Assembly (NCBI RefSeq): GCF_000526995.1
Contig: NZ_AZUI01000001.1
Coordinates: forward strand, 2,418,001 to 2,482,000
Direction of reading: 5' to 3'
DNA length: 64,000 nucleotides
DNA from: Lacrimispora indolis DSM 755
GTDB taxonomy: Bacteria > Bacillota > Clostridia > Lachnospirales > Lachnospiraceae
Positions within the stretch are counted from its first letter, which is position 1; every line of letters begins with the position of its first letter. Shown here piece after piece: positions 54,303 through 62,393 of the stretch. The position numbers and the translations under genes were made by a program. Under the pieces are notes generated by a model. That model saw only the letters and a program-made list of their open reading frames with translations. It did no database searches and had not been told where the DNA came from.

Positions 54303-55262
54303 ATGAAAGATATTTTATATCATTATTGCAGTTTGGAGACTTTTAACAGTATAATCAGCAATCAGACTATAAGATTATCGGATTGTACAAAAACAAATGA
54401 TAACCAAGAAACTAAATGGATTGCAAATTTGGTAAAGGATATATTTTTAAGTAAAATAAAAGATAGTGAACTATTTTGTACTAAATATTGTATTACAGAT
54501 AGTTTGATTGAAAAAATAGGTCTGCAGATAGACGCTACAATTAATAAAGTATTTCATGAGAACACAAGGAAAATGGTTACATATATAGCGTGTTTTTCTG
54601 AACAAGGAGATTTATTAAGTCAATGGAGAGGGTATGCAAACGATGCCAGGGGTATTTCTTTGGGGTTTAATAAAAAGGTTTTAAAGACTTTTGATACTGG
54701 GGGGTATAATTTTCATTTTAAGAAGGTGATGTACAGTATTAAGGAGCAAAGAAAATATATTGAAAATTATTTGGGCGAATTAGTAACTGCTTATGAGTTG
54801 GCAGAGGCAAATGAAATTAACAATGAAACATTAAATGAGTTTATATGGGATATGTGTTTGCATATAGGAGCAATACGCAATGATAGTCCACAATTTAAAA
54901 ATAATGCCTTTAAAGAAGAAAAGGAGTGGAGATTATATGTAAATATTCATTTATCTAATGTATATAGCTATGAGCATGATAATAACGATGAAGTGGCTGG
55001 ACAAATAGATGAAAATTATAATAAGAAATGTCAATATAATAATGGATTTGTTCGGGAAAAAATATCATTTAGAACAACACAAACAAAATTGATTCCTTAT
55101 TTTGACTTGAACTTTACCAAAATAAAGGATAACTTTTTAAAAGAAGTTATTATTGGATCTAAATGTGAAGTGACAATTTTTGATATTCAGTTTTTTTTAG
55201 CTTCACAAGGTTTTGATTTTGATAAGATTAAAATATACAAGTCAAATGCAACTTATCAATAA
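54303..55262 (+). CDS. DUF2971-domain protein
   Basis: 319 residues. It begins MKDILYHYCSLETFNSIISN, followed by LSDCTKTNDNQETKWI, the pattern of DUF2971. Further on are CFSEQGDLLSQWRGYANDAR and FKEEKEWRLYVNIH. The function of the family is not known; members often sit in mobile or defence islands. AT-rich like its neighbours. GAAGAGG upstream of the ATG. It has its own upstream gap (184 bp), so it is probably not in an operon with the HNH gene. Confidence 0.8.
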   Translation: MKDILYHYCSLETFNSIISNQTIRLSDCTKTNDNQETKWIANLVKDIFLSKIKDSELFCTKYCITDSLIEKIGLQIDATINKVFHENTRKMVTYIACFSEQGDLLSQWRGYANDARGISLGFNKKVLKTFDTGGYNFHFKKVMYSIKEQRKYIENYLGELVTAYELAEANEINNETLNEFIWDMCLHIGAIRNDSPQFKNNAFKEEKEWRLYVNIHLSNVYSYEHDNNDEVAGQIDENYNKKCQYNNGFVREKISFRTTQTKLIPYFDLNFTKIKDNFLKEVIIGSKCEVTIFDIQFFLASQGFDFDKIKIYKSNATYQ

Positions 55263-55508
55263 TTATAATACGTGAAATTGAGTAATGAGGGTAATAGAAA
55301 TCTACTTGTTTCTTATGCTATGGAATATAAAAAAATTATTTCACTGCATACAGAAACCAGTGTAGAATAATATTGAAGATAAAGAACTTGTCAATTATAT
55401 TGAGGTACTGTAAAAAAAGTAAATTTGTTTTAGAAATATTTCCACTTGAATTTTTGATTAGTAAATTCAAATACTTTATCATAATAATGGAACTTGGAGG
55501 TGAAAATA

Positions 55509-56585
55509 TTGAATAGCAGAAAACATATGGGAAACAATAAAGAGGGAGTTATTTTTCCGGTTGCTCCAAATCTTTCCGAAATGAGTGATAGCTATTTGCA
55601 GTTTATAGAAGAAATCAAAAATGAAGTTCAAAAACAGAGAATTACTGTTGTAATGAATGCAAATTCCAATATGATCCGCCTCTACTGGAATATTGGAAGA
55701 GCAATTTTGAAGAAGCAAGAGGAAGAAGGCTGGGGAGCCAAGGTTATAGACCGAATGGCAAAAGATTTGAAGGAAGCATTTCCGGAAATGTCCGGTTTCT
55801 CTCCAAGAAACATAAAGTACATGCGTAAGTTTGCTCAGTGTTGGCCAGATTATGAAATTGTGCAACAGGTTGCTGCACAAATTCCATGGAGAACTAATCT
55901 CAAACTGATAGATAAATTGGAAGATGAAGAAAGCCGCATCTGGTATGCACAAAAAGCAATGGAAAATGGGTGGAGCAGCACTATTTTGGACTTGCAGATA
56001 CAAAGCAAATTGATGGAGCGTACCGGTAGAACCGTTAATAATTTTCCGTCAGCGCTTCCGCCGGTAGATTCTGATATGGCAAATCAAATATTTAAAGATC
56101 CATATTTATTTGACTTTTTAGGAACAGATATGCCGCGACGTGAGGTTGAAATCGAGCGTCAATTGACTACACATATCCAGAAGTTTTTATTAGAATTAGG
56201 GCAGGGATTTGCATTTGTGGGCAGACAAGTACATCTGGAGGTAGGTGGGCAGGACTTCTATATTGATTTGCTGTTCTATCATCTTAAATTACGTTGCTAT
56301 GTAGTCATTGAATTGAAAGCCTGTGATTTTGAGCCTGGTTTTATAAGTCAACTTAATATGTATCAAAATGTGGTAAATGATATTCTATGCCATCCAGACG
56401 ATAAACCAACTATTGGTTTACTTTTGGTTAAGGGCAAAAATCAGACAGTTGTGGAGTATTCTTTATCTGGATATCAGAATCCAATTGGTGTAGCAGAATG
56501 GAAAAATCAAATGGAGAAATCCTTACCAGAAGAATTACGGAGTAGCCTCCCTTCCATCGAAGAAATTGAGAGAGAGTTGGAATGA
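55509..56585 (+). CDS. DUF1016 / YhcG-family PD-(D/E)XK nuclease
   Basis: 358 residues starting at TTG 55509, eight bases after GGAGG. The N-terminal DUF1016 helical domain (MIRLYWNIGRAILKKQEEEG, GFSPRNIKYMRKFAQCWPD) leads into a C-terminal PD-(D/E)XK nuclease fold with the catalytic residues visible in GGQDFYIDLLFYHLKLRCYV (Asp) and VIELKA (Glu-x-Lys). YhcG-type nucleases are common near restriction systems and other defence genes. It is intact, with its own terminator at 56821-56862. Confidence 0.88.
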   Translation: MNSRKHMGNNKEGVIFPVAPNLSEMSDSYLQFIEEIKNEVQKQRITVVMNANSNMIRLYWNIGRAILKKQEEEGWGAKVIDRMAKDLKEAFPEMSGFSPRNIKYMRKFAQCWPDYEIVQQVAAQIPWRTNLKLIDKLEDEESRIWYAQKAMENGWSSTILDLQIQSKLMERTGRTVNNFPSALPPVDSDMANQIFKDPYLFDFLGTDMPRREVEIERQLTTHIQKFLLELGQGFAFVGRQVHLEVGGQDFYIDLLFYHLKLRCYVVIELKACDFEPGFISQLNMYQNVVNDILCHPDDKPTIGLLLVKGKNQTVVEYSLSGYQNPIGVAEWKNQMEKSLPEELRSSLPSIEEIERELE

Positions 56586-56675
56586 AAGTGTACATCTTGT
56601 AGCATGATTTTCGAATTTGTGCTTTAAGTTGAATGAAAAGTAAGTAATTATATTTTGGCTCTTTGAAAATATACA

Positions 56676-56736
56676 CTGACGCCAAGGGATAAGTGGCTTC
56701 GATGGTCATTTGAATTACAGCAACAAGGTATGTGGA
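56676..56736 (+). repeat. Remnant copy A of a 61-bp homologous segment
   Basis: Aligns without gaps to 58894-58954 at 38 of 61 positions. Both read LTPR(D/E), then S-x-E-L, then MW in one frame, with synonymous third-base changes, so they look like diverged N-terminal fragments of one gene family. Copy A has lost its ATG and ends at a TAA soon after. Confidence 0.5.
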
Positions 56737-56820
56737 TACTATAATAATGATGACGTTTTGCGATTTTATGAACAAAAGCAAACTTTGACCACAAGATGTC
56801 GACACATGAAGGAAGAAAAG

Positions 56821-56862
56821 GGCTAAAATTGGAGTTGAAATACTCGATTTTAGCCTCTTTTA
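56821..56862 (+). terminator. Terminator behind the DUF1016 nuclease
   Basis: Perfect 9-bp stem GGCTAAAAT / ATTTTAGCC (56821-56829 with 56847-56855) followed by TCTTTT. Confidence 0.75.
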
Positions 56863-57008
56863 GTTAAAAAAGAACAAGAGGACACTTCAGCTGTAAACCA
56901 GTTATAATTTTATTGTGTATTCATAGTTAGCAAAACAGGAACAGCTCCTTTTATAAGTTGTTGTTATAATAAAGCTATCCTATGGAAGAAAGGCAGGGGT
57001 GGTAAGCA

Positions 57009-57896
57009 TTGAATTATAGGAAAGAAATTGAAAAATGTATTGAATTCATTGAAGACCATATAAAAGAAGATATTACTATTGAAGAAATTGCTAATCAATC
57101 AGGGTATTCGCTTTACCATTTTTGCAGAGTTTTTAGTTTATGTAAGGGTATATCTGTTATGGAATACATGCGAGGACGCAGGTTAGCTTTAGCAACAACA
57201 GAATTATTCAATAAAAGAAAAATTATTGATATTGCTTTTGATTATGGATTTGAAACCCCCAGCGGATTTGCTAAAGCTTTTCGTAAAGCTTATGGTTATA
57301 GTCCTACACAGTACATGATGCGACTGGCTCAATATGCTGATACAAAAACAACATTTGAAATGGGAGGTTATATTATGGAGCCTGTTATTGTTAAAAGACC
57401 TGCATTTAAAGTTGCTGGTTATGGAATCAAAACCAATATTACCGGGATTACATATACAAAAGATATTGCATCTTATTGGAATAATTATGAAGGTGAAAAT
57501 TTAGAAAGCAAAATGTACAGAATTTTAAATCCCGCTAAACACGGTGAAGTTGGATTGTGTGTTCCGTTATCTGAAGATGGAAATGTAATATATCTTTTAG
57601 GGGTAATTGTTGATGATTTTTCAAGGGCAGAGAAAGATATGCTGACAGTAGAGGTTCCGGAGGCTGAGTATGCAGTTTTTACAACGGCTCCTGTGGATAC
57701 TTCAAATGATGAAGAACAAATAGAGTTTGCAGAGATTATTGCAAGTACGTGGAAATATATTTTTGAAGATTGGTTTAAAGATAGTGAGTATATTTACGAT
57801 GAAAGTAAAATTGATTTTGAATTCTATGATGAACGCTGTCATCACAGAAAAGATACCGTTATGGATATTTATATTCCTATTAAAAAAGTAAAATAA
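57009..57896 (+). CDS. AraC-type regulator with GyrI-like effector-binding domain
   Basis: 295 residues from TTG 57009 (AGGGGTGG upstream). The N-terminal AraC HTH pair (ITIEEIANQSGYSLYHFCRV; IIDIAFDYGFETPSGFAKAF; YSPTQYM) is followed by a GyrI-like/effector-binding domain (YIMEPVIVKRPAFKVAGYGI; FEDWFKDSEYIYDESKIDFE). This Rob/SoxS-like layout senses small lipophilic compounds in other bacteria. The methyltransferase gene follows 100 bp later. AT-rich accessory gene. Confidence 0.9.
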   Translation: MNYRKEIEKCIEFIEDHIKEDITIEEIANQSGYSLYHFCRVFSLCKGISVMEYMRGRRLALATTELFNKRKIIDIAFDYGFETPSGFAKAFRKAYGYSPTQYMMRLAQYADTKTTFEMGGYIMEPVIVKRPAFKVAGYGIKTNITGITYTKDIASYWNNYEGENLESKMYRILNPAKHGEVGLCVPLSEDGNVIYLLGVIVDDFSRAEKDMLTVEVPEAEYAVFTTAPVDTSNDEEQIEFAEIIASTWKYIFEDWFKDSEYIYDESKIDFEFYDERCHHRKDTVMDIYIPIKKVK

Positions 57897-57997
57897 TATT
57901 CTTGTGCGATACGATTTGATGATATGCTACTTATAAAGAGTCAACTCAATTAAGCTGGTTTTAATAGGTTTAGAATTAATAAAAGAGGAACTAAAAT

Positions 57998-58756
57998 ATG
58001 TTAAGTTATTATGGCAGCCTGTCTTCAGAGGTATATGATATAGATAAGCCTATAGGTCATTCTTTTGGAGATGTAGAATTTTACATTGATAGATTAAGCT
58101 TGTGCAGGGGGCATATTCTTGAGCCTGCAACTGGAACCGGTCGTATGCTGATTCCGCTTTTAGAAAAAGGGTTTACAGTAGATGGCTTTGACAGTTCAAA
58201 AGACATGCTGAATATATGCCGTGACAATTGCATAAAAAAAGGTCTTAATCCTAAGCTTTTTGAAGCGAATATGGAATCTTTTATACAGGATACGAGATAT
58301 GATGCGATTATAGTTCCAACGGGAACGTTCCTTCTGATGCACCAAAGAGCAGACTCAATAAGAGCACTGCAAAATTTTCATAAGCATTTATGCACTGGAG
58401 GACGATTAATGATTGATATATTCATGCAGACAGATTTTTCTGTAGGTACGGCTTCCACAAGGGCATGGGTCTGTTTGAATGGCGATATCATTACTTTAGA
58501 AAGTAAAATCGTGGAAGTTGACTATATAAATCAATATACTGTTTCACATAACAGGTATGAAAAATGGCGTGAGGGAGTGCTTATTCAAACCGAATTAGAA
58601 CGCTTTCCGCTACAATGGTATGGACTGGAAGAGTTTAAATTGATACTTGAAAGCACGGGGTTTAAAGATATCGTGATTTCTTCAGATTATAAATTTGGGC
58701 AGTATCCATCAAATGTTAAAGATGTCATTACTTTTGAGGCTGTGCCTATTAAATAA
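57998..58756 (+). CDS. Class I SAM-dependent methyltransferase
   Basis: 252 residues. SAM-binding motif I is ILEPATGTGRMLIPLLEKG, the acidic loop after it is VDGFDSSKDMLNICRDN, and motif post-II is YDAIIVPTGTFLLM. The C-terminal half resembles small-molecule methyltransferases. Substrate unknown; the adjacent AraC/GyrI regulator suggests a detoxification or signalling pair. AAGAGGAAC precedes the ATG and a terminator follows. Confidence 0.85.
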   Translation: MLSYYGSLSSEVYDIDKPIGHSFGDVEFYIDRLSLCRGHILEPATGTGRMLIPLLEKGFTVDGFDSSKDMLNICRDNCIKKGLNPKLFEANMESFIQDTRYDAIIVPTGTFLLMHQRADSIRALQNFHKHLCTGGRLMIDIFMQTDFSVGTASTRAWVCLNGDIITLESKIVEVDYINQYTVSHNRYEKWREGVLIQTELERFPLQWYGLEEFKLILESTGFKDIVISSDYKFGQYPSNVKDVITFEAVPIK

Positions 58757-58796
58757 AAATAAGATTCTCAGAATACTGAAAAAAGCTCTGAACAAA

Positions 58797-58842
58797 AATA
58801 GCTTTCTATGGTAAAATAAAGAACATAGAAAGTTATTTTTTT
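58797..58842 (+). terminator. Terminator behind methyltransferase gene
   Basis: Stem AATAGCTTTCTATG with CATAGAAAGTTATT (58797-58810 with 58824-58837, one G-T pair), then TTTTT. Confidence 0.85.
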
Positions 58843-58893
58843 AGTATAGATAAAAACAATAACGGCTGAATGGAACAGTTTATGAAATATGTT

Positions 58894-58954
58894 CTGACAC
58901 CAAGGGAGTACCATGCCCAGCGGTCATCAGAATTGCACACTCAACACATGTGGA
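58894..58954 (+). repeat. Remnant copy B of the 61-bp homologous segment
   Basis: This copy keeps an ATG at 58882 and reads MKYVLTPREYHAQRSSELHT, then QHMWR and a stop. Its last eight bases CATGTGGA (58947-58954) equal the rlmD bases at 50867-50874. In another frame the sequence continues HVEVITLLQKT to a TGA at 58982, again resembling an RlmD C-terminus. Gene remnant or integration scar. Confidence 0.45.
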
Positions 58955-59007
58955 GGTAATAACTCTGTTGCAGAAAACCTGAGGCAGAAGTGCAGAAAAG
59001 TTATGCT

Positions 59008-59175
59008 AATTTGACATGTTAAAACGGATAAGTAAATAATATAAAAATTAAGATAGGCATTGGTGTGATTGTACTGTAGGGTAAATATACCAATTTGACA
59101 TATCTAAACGGATAAGTAAATAATACAGTAAATAAAGATAGGCATTAGCGTAATTGTACCGTAGGGTAAATATAC
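59008..59175 (+). repeat. 84-bp direct tandem repeat
   Basis: Copies at 59008-59090 and 59092-59175 share long identical blocks (AATTTGACAT, AAACGGATAAGTAAATAAT, AAGATAGGCATT, GTAGGGTAAATATAC) and differ at scattered sites. Each contains TTGACA about 20 bp before an A/T-rich stretch, so both could carry a promoter. It lies directly upstream of the deformylase gene. Confidence 0.85.
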
Positions 59176-59241
59176 ATTAATGTCTTAGGGGTAGAATGCT
59201 CTGAAATACAACTATCCTGAGCAAATGAAAGAAGGTTTGTA

Positions 59242-59652
59242 ATGATTAGATCAGTAATGAAGGATGTCTTTTTTCTGAATCAGAAGTCAGAACCGGCAAC
59301 GGAAGCGGATAAGCAGGTGGTTCAGGATTTGCTTGATACGTTAAAGGCGAATGAAGTAGGTTGTGTAGGACTGGCGGCTAACATGATAGGTGTCAAGAAG
59401 AGAATAATAGCAGTGAGTATGGGTTTTGCTAATATTGCTATGATTAATCCGGTGATTGTGAAGAAGTCTGGTGCGTACGAGACGGAAGAAGGCTGTCTTT
59501 CTTTGATTGGAGTTCGCAAGACCATCAGATATAAGGATATCGTGGTAGAGTTTCAGGATATGAATTTCAATAAACACTGCCAGAAGTATTCCGGATGGAT
59601 TGCACAAATTATACAACATGAAATCGACCACTGCGATGGCATAGTGATATAG
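59242..59652 (+). CDS. def: Peptide deformylase, small variant
   Basis: 136 residues, shorter than housekeeping deformylases (~150-190). The metal motifs EEGCLS (Cys) and QHEIDH (two His) are present, with the catalytic Glu. Motif 1, normally GxGxAAxQ, reads VGLAANMIG, so the oxyanion-hole Gln is Met. It may be an accessory enzyme or have an altered role, though this may be a trait of a clostridial subfamily. AAGGTTTG precedes the ATG. The window does not show another def gene. Confidence 0.85.
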   Translation: MIRSVMKDVFFLNQKSEPATEADKQVVQDLLDTLKANEVGCVGLAANMIGVKKRIIAVSMGFANIAMINPVIVKKSGAYETEEGCLSLIGVRKTIRYKDIVVEFQDMNFNKHCQKYSGWIAQIIQHEIDHCDGIVI

Positions 59653-59750
59653 AAGTATAGGCATTGAAGGAAGTTGTAATAGTGAAATGAATACTAAAAA
59701 GGCGGAATAGAAGGATTTTATGCTTAACATAAGAACCAGGAGGTAAGATC

Positions 59751-59981
59751 ATGGTACAGGCAGGAACAAAAACACCAGCATTTACATTGCTTTCTGATAC
59801 GGAACTTACCTGTATTCAGGCATATGATGTCTGGCAGGAAAAAATAAATTATGGTAAGGTTAGCATGGGAGTGGTTCGAACCACATATCACATCGATGAA
59901 GATGGAATAATTGTAAAAGCCTTTGGCAAAGTGAAGGCAGAGGAGAATCCGGCACAAATGCTGGCGCAGTTTAGGATATGA
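59751..59981 (+). pseudogene. Bcp-type peroxiredoxin with internal in-frame deletion
   Basis: 76 residues where the family has ~150. The first 18 (MVQAGTKTPAFTLLSDTE) match the peroxiredoxin N-terminus. The rest (IQAYDVWQEKINYGKVSMG, VVRTTYHIDEDGIIVKAFGK) matches the Bcp C-terminus. The middle, including the peroxidatic Cys, is missing at a junction near 59805. The frame, the strong AGGAGGT site and the coupling to yaaA are kept, so it may survive as a translational leader for yaaA. It cannot be an active peroxidase. Confidence 0.82.
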
Positions 59982-60718
59982 AGATAATAATTTCTCCGGC
60001 AAAGAAGATGATTGAGGATACGGATTCTATTGAGGTTACCGGAGTGCCCGGATTTATTAATGATGCTATAATATTGATGCATGAAATGAAGTCCTTGTCC
60101 TTATCAGAGGGAAAAGCATTGTGGAAATGCAATGATAAATTGGCAGAATTAAACTATAAGCGCTACAAAGATATGGCTTTGATGCATAGACTGACACCGG
60201 CAGTAATAGCATATGAGGGCTTGCAGTATCAGCATATGGCTCCGAAAGTGCTTACAACTAAGGCACTTTCGTACCTATCAGATCATTTGCGGATTTTGTC
60301 AGGCTTCTATGGAGTACTTAAGCCCTTTGATGGGGTAACGCCATATCGACTAGAAATGCAGGCAAAGCTATCCGTGAATGATTGTAAAGATTTATATGAT
60401 TTCTGGGGAGACCGGTTGTATCATAGTCTAGTGGACGATGACAGAATTATCCTTAACTTGGCTTCGAAAGAATACTCACAATGCATCGAGAAATATATCA
60501 CACCAAAGGATCGATTTATTACGATTGAGTTTGGTGAGCTAGTGGAAGGGAAAGTGAAACAAAAGGGAACAATATCTAAGATGGCTCGCGGTGATATGGT
60601 GCGGTTCATGGCAGAGAATAATATTTCAGATCTGAATGGTCTCAAGGATTTTCAGGAGCTAGGATTTGCTTATTGCAAGGAGCTTTCCAGCAACTCAAAA
60701 TACGTATTCATAATGTGA
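59978..60718 (+). CDS. yaaA: Peroxide stress protein YaaA
   Basis: 246 residues, full family length (DUF328/UPF0246). It starts MKIIISPAKKM and contains YKRYKDMALMHRLTPAVIAY, LSGFYGVLKPFDGVTPYRLE and the family C-terminus. YaaA lowers free intracellular iron and limits Fenton damage under peroxide. The ATG overlaps the stop of the truncated bcp frame by 4 nt (ATGA), so both derive from one oxidative-stress operon. Confidence 0.93.
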   Translation: MKIIISPAKKMIEDTDSIEVTGVPGFINDAIILMHEMKSLSLSEGKALWKCNDKLAELNYKRYKDMALMHRLTPAVIAYEGLQYQHMAPKVLTTKALSYLSDHLRILSGFYGVLKPFDGVTPYRLEMQAKLSVNDCKDLYDFWGDRLYHSLVDDDRIILNLASKEYSQCIEKYITPKDRFITIEFGELVEGKVKQKGTISKMARGDMVRFMAENNISDLNGLKDFQELGFAYCKELSSNSKYVFIM

Positions 60719-61079
60719 GGCGAGAGGTTGTCATGAGAACATACCTGTTTGAGCTTCATTGGCACCAAATTGGATGATGCAAGCAAGTATTATGAAAGAG
60801 AATGGCGGCACAAGTTTCCAGATGCAGAGTAATATAAAATGAGATCGTTTATTCATACAATCAGGCAGAAAAGAAGCTAATTCTATTTTTTTGCTGATCG
60901 ATCAGTGAAGACTTTTGGAGGTGATATCCTGCCGCCAAGTGGTTAACAGATACATATGGCATCATTATTGCACATTAAGGCATACTGAAGTAATTGTCGA
61001 ATTATAACATAGCATGACATAATTCAATTGTTTTTATAGTAAGTTAATTCTTAAGTGAAATATAGGAGTTTGGGAATAT
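60719..61079 (+). other. Intergenic region with a small gene remnant
   Basis: 361 bp. Positions ~60761-60832 encode GTKLDDASKYYEREWRHKFP and DAE before a TAA, without an upstream start, and look like the tail of a lost gene. The rest has no ORF, hairpin-plus-T-run or promoter I would defend. Confidence 0.35.
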
Positions 61080-61949
61080 ATGAAAATAAACGTATACACA
61101 TTAAATTCTTTTGCTAAAACGAAAGAAGGCGGAAACCCAGCAGGTGTTGTTATGAATGCAGATTCATTATCTGAGGAAGAAATGAGAAAAACTGCTGCTG
61201 TTCTTGGATTCAGTGAAACTGCTTTTGTTTTCAAATCAAACGTGGCAGATTTTAAAGTGAGATTCTTCACACCGAATGAAGAGGTGGACTTATGTGGTCA
61301 TGCCACGATTGCCACCTTCAATGCAATGTCAAGTCTAAATTTGTTAAAGCAAGGTAAGTATGAGCAGGAAACCAGAGCAGGAATACTTGGCATTGAAATT
61401 CACAACGATAATTTTGTTATGATGGATCAATCCATTCCTGTATTTTCGGAAGTTATAGACAAAGATGAAGTAGCAGATTCCTTGAATATCAGTACTTCCC
61501 AAATTACAGCAGACTTGTTGGTTCAAGTTGTATCAACAGTGCTTCGGGATATTATGGTTCCTGTAAGAAGCATTGAGATTTTAGATGCGATCAGACCGGA
61601 TATGAAAAAAGTAAAAGAAATCAGCCAGAAGTACAATACGGTTGGATACCATGTTTTTTCTTTGAAATCCTTACATGGTGCTAACGCTTATTGTAGAAAC
61701 TTTGCTCCCTTATATGGTATCCCGGAGGAATCTGCCACAGGAACATCAAGCGGTGCACTTGGTTGTTATTTGTACCACTATGGAAAAATCGACGAGGAGC
61801 AAGCTTCACATATTATTTTTGAACAAGGTTATTCTATGAATAGGCCATCTGAAATCAGAGTGTCTTTAGCTATAAAGGAAAATAAAATTTTTGAAGTCAA
61901 GGTCGGAGGGAGAGCGATGAATTTAACCTTAACGGAAGTCGAAATATAG
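61080..61949 (+). CDS. PhzF-family isomerase/epimerase-like protein
   Basis: 289 residues with the duplicated diaminopimelate-epimerase-like PhzF fold. It has the GGNPAGVVMNADSLS N-terminus, SETAFVF with the conserved Glu, FFTPNEEVDLCGHATIATF, and ATGTSSGALGCYLYHYG in the second half. Apart from phenazine PhzF itself, family reactions are mostly unknown. TAGGAG lies twelve bases before the ATG. It stands alone. Confidence 0.9.
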   Translation: MKINVYTLNSFAKTKEGGNPAGVVMNADSLSEEEMRKTAAVLGFSETAFVFKSNVADFKVRFFTPNEEVDLCGHATIATFNAMSSLNLLKQGKYEQETRAGILGIEIHNDNFVMMDQSIPVFSEVIDKDEVADSLNISTSQITADLLVQVVSTVLRDIMVPVRSIEILDAIRPDMKKVKEISQKYNTVGYHVFSLKSLHGANAYCRNFAPLYGIPEESATGTSSGALGCYLYHYGKIDEEQASHIIFEQGYSMNRPSEIRVSLAIKENKIFEVKVGGRAMNLTLTEVEI

Positions 61950-62393
61950 AATAAGAGCTAAGCGACCTTCCTTCAAGGTATTCCCAGGCTCAAGCAGCAT
62001 CTTTTTTGACCTCTCAAGACACACAGTATGCATTGACGAACTGTGTCGGAAGAGAGGATAACATGACCGGCTATGAGGAGGAAAGAAAAGTAACATTCGA
62101 TGCTGTGATATATAAATATGTTTTAGGAGGGCAATAAATGGTATTAGAGCATAATATAACAGATTCAATTGGCAAAAGAATCAAAAAGGATTTTTAAAGC
62201 AAATGTAAGAAAGACAAACATGGCAATCCGATTGTCGGATCAAAAAAGAGGGAAACTAACGGAAGGTGCCGTACTGTAAGGAATGGATTATAAATAAAGC
62301 AGAAAGCCAAATGCTCTTTTACAATGTTTTTACAAGACAATGCTTAACCTTATGATATAATTGGATCATAAAGGCTGGAAGGAGTATTCAATA
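61950..62393 (+). other. Intergenic region with two short ORFs and an extended -10
   Basis: 444 bp. A 24-codon frame with a GAGAGG site runs 62063-62137 (MTGYEEERKVTFDAVIYKYV...). Directly joined to it (TAAATG), a 19-codon frame after TTAGGAGGG runs 62138-62197 and could continue past its TAA in frame to 62293. They may be remnants of one gene. TGATATAAT at 62353-62361 is an extended -10 promoter for the MFS gene. Confidence 0.4.
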
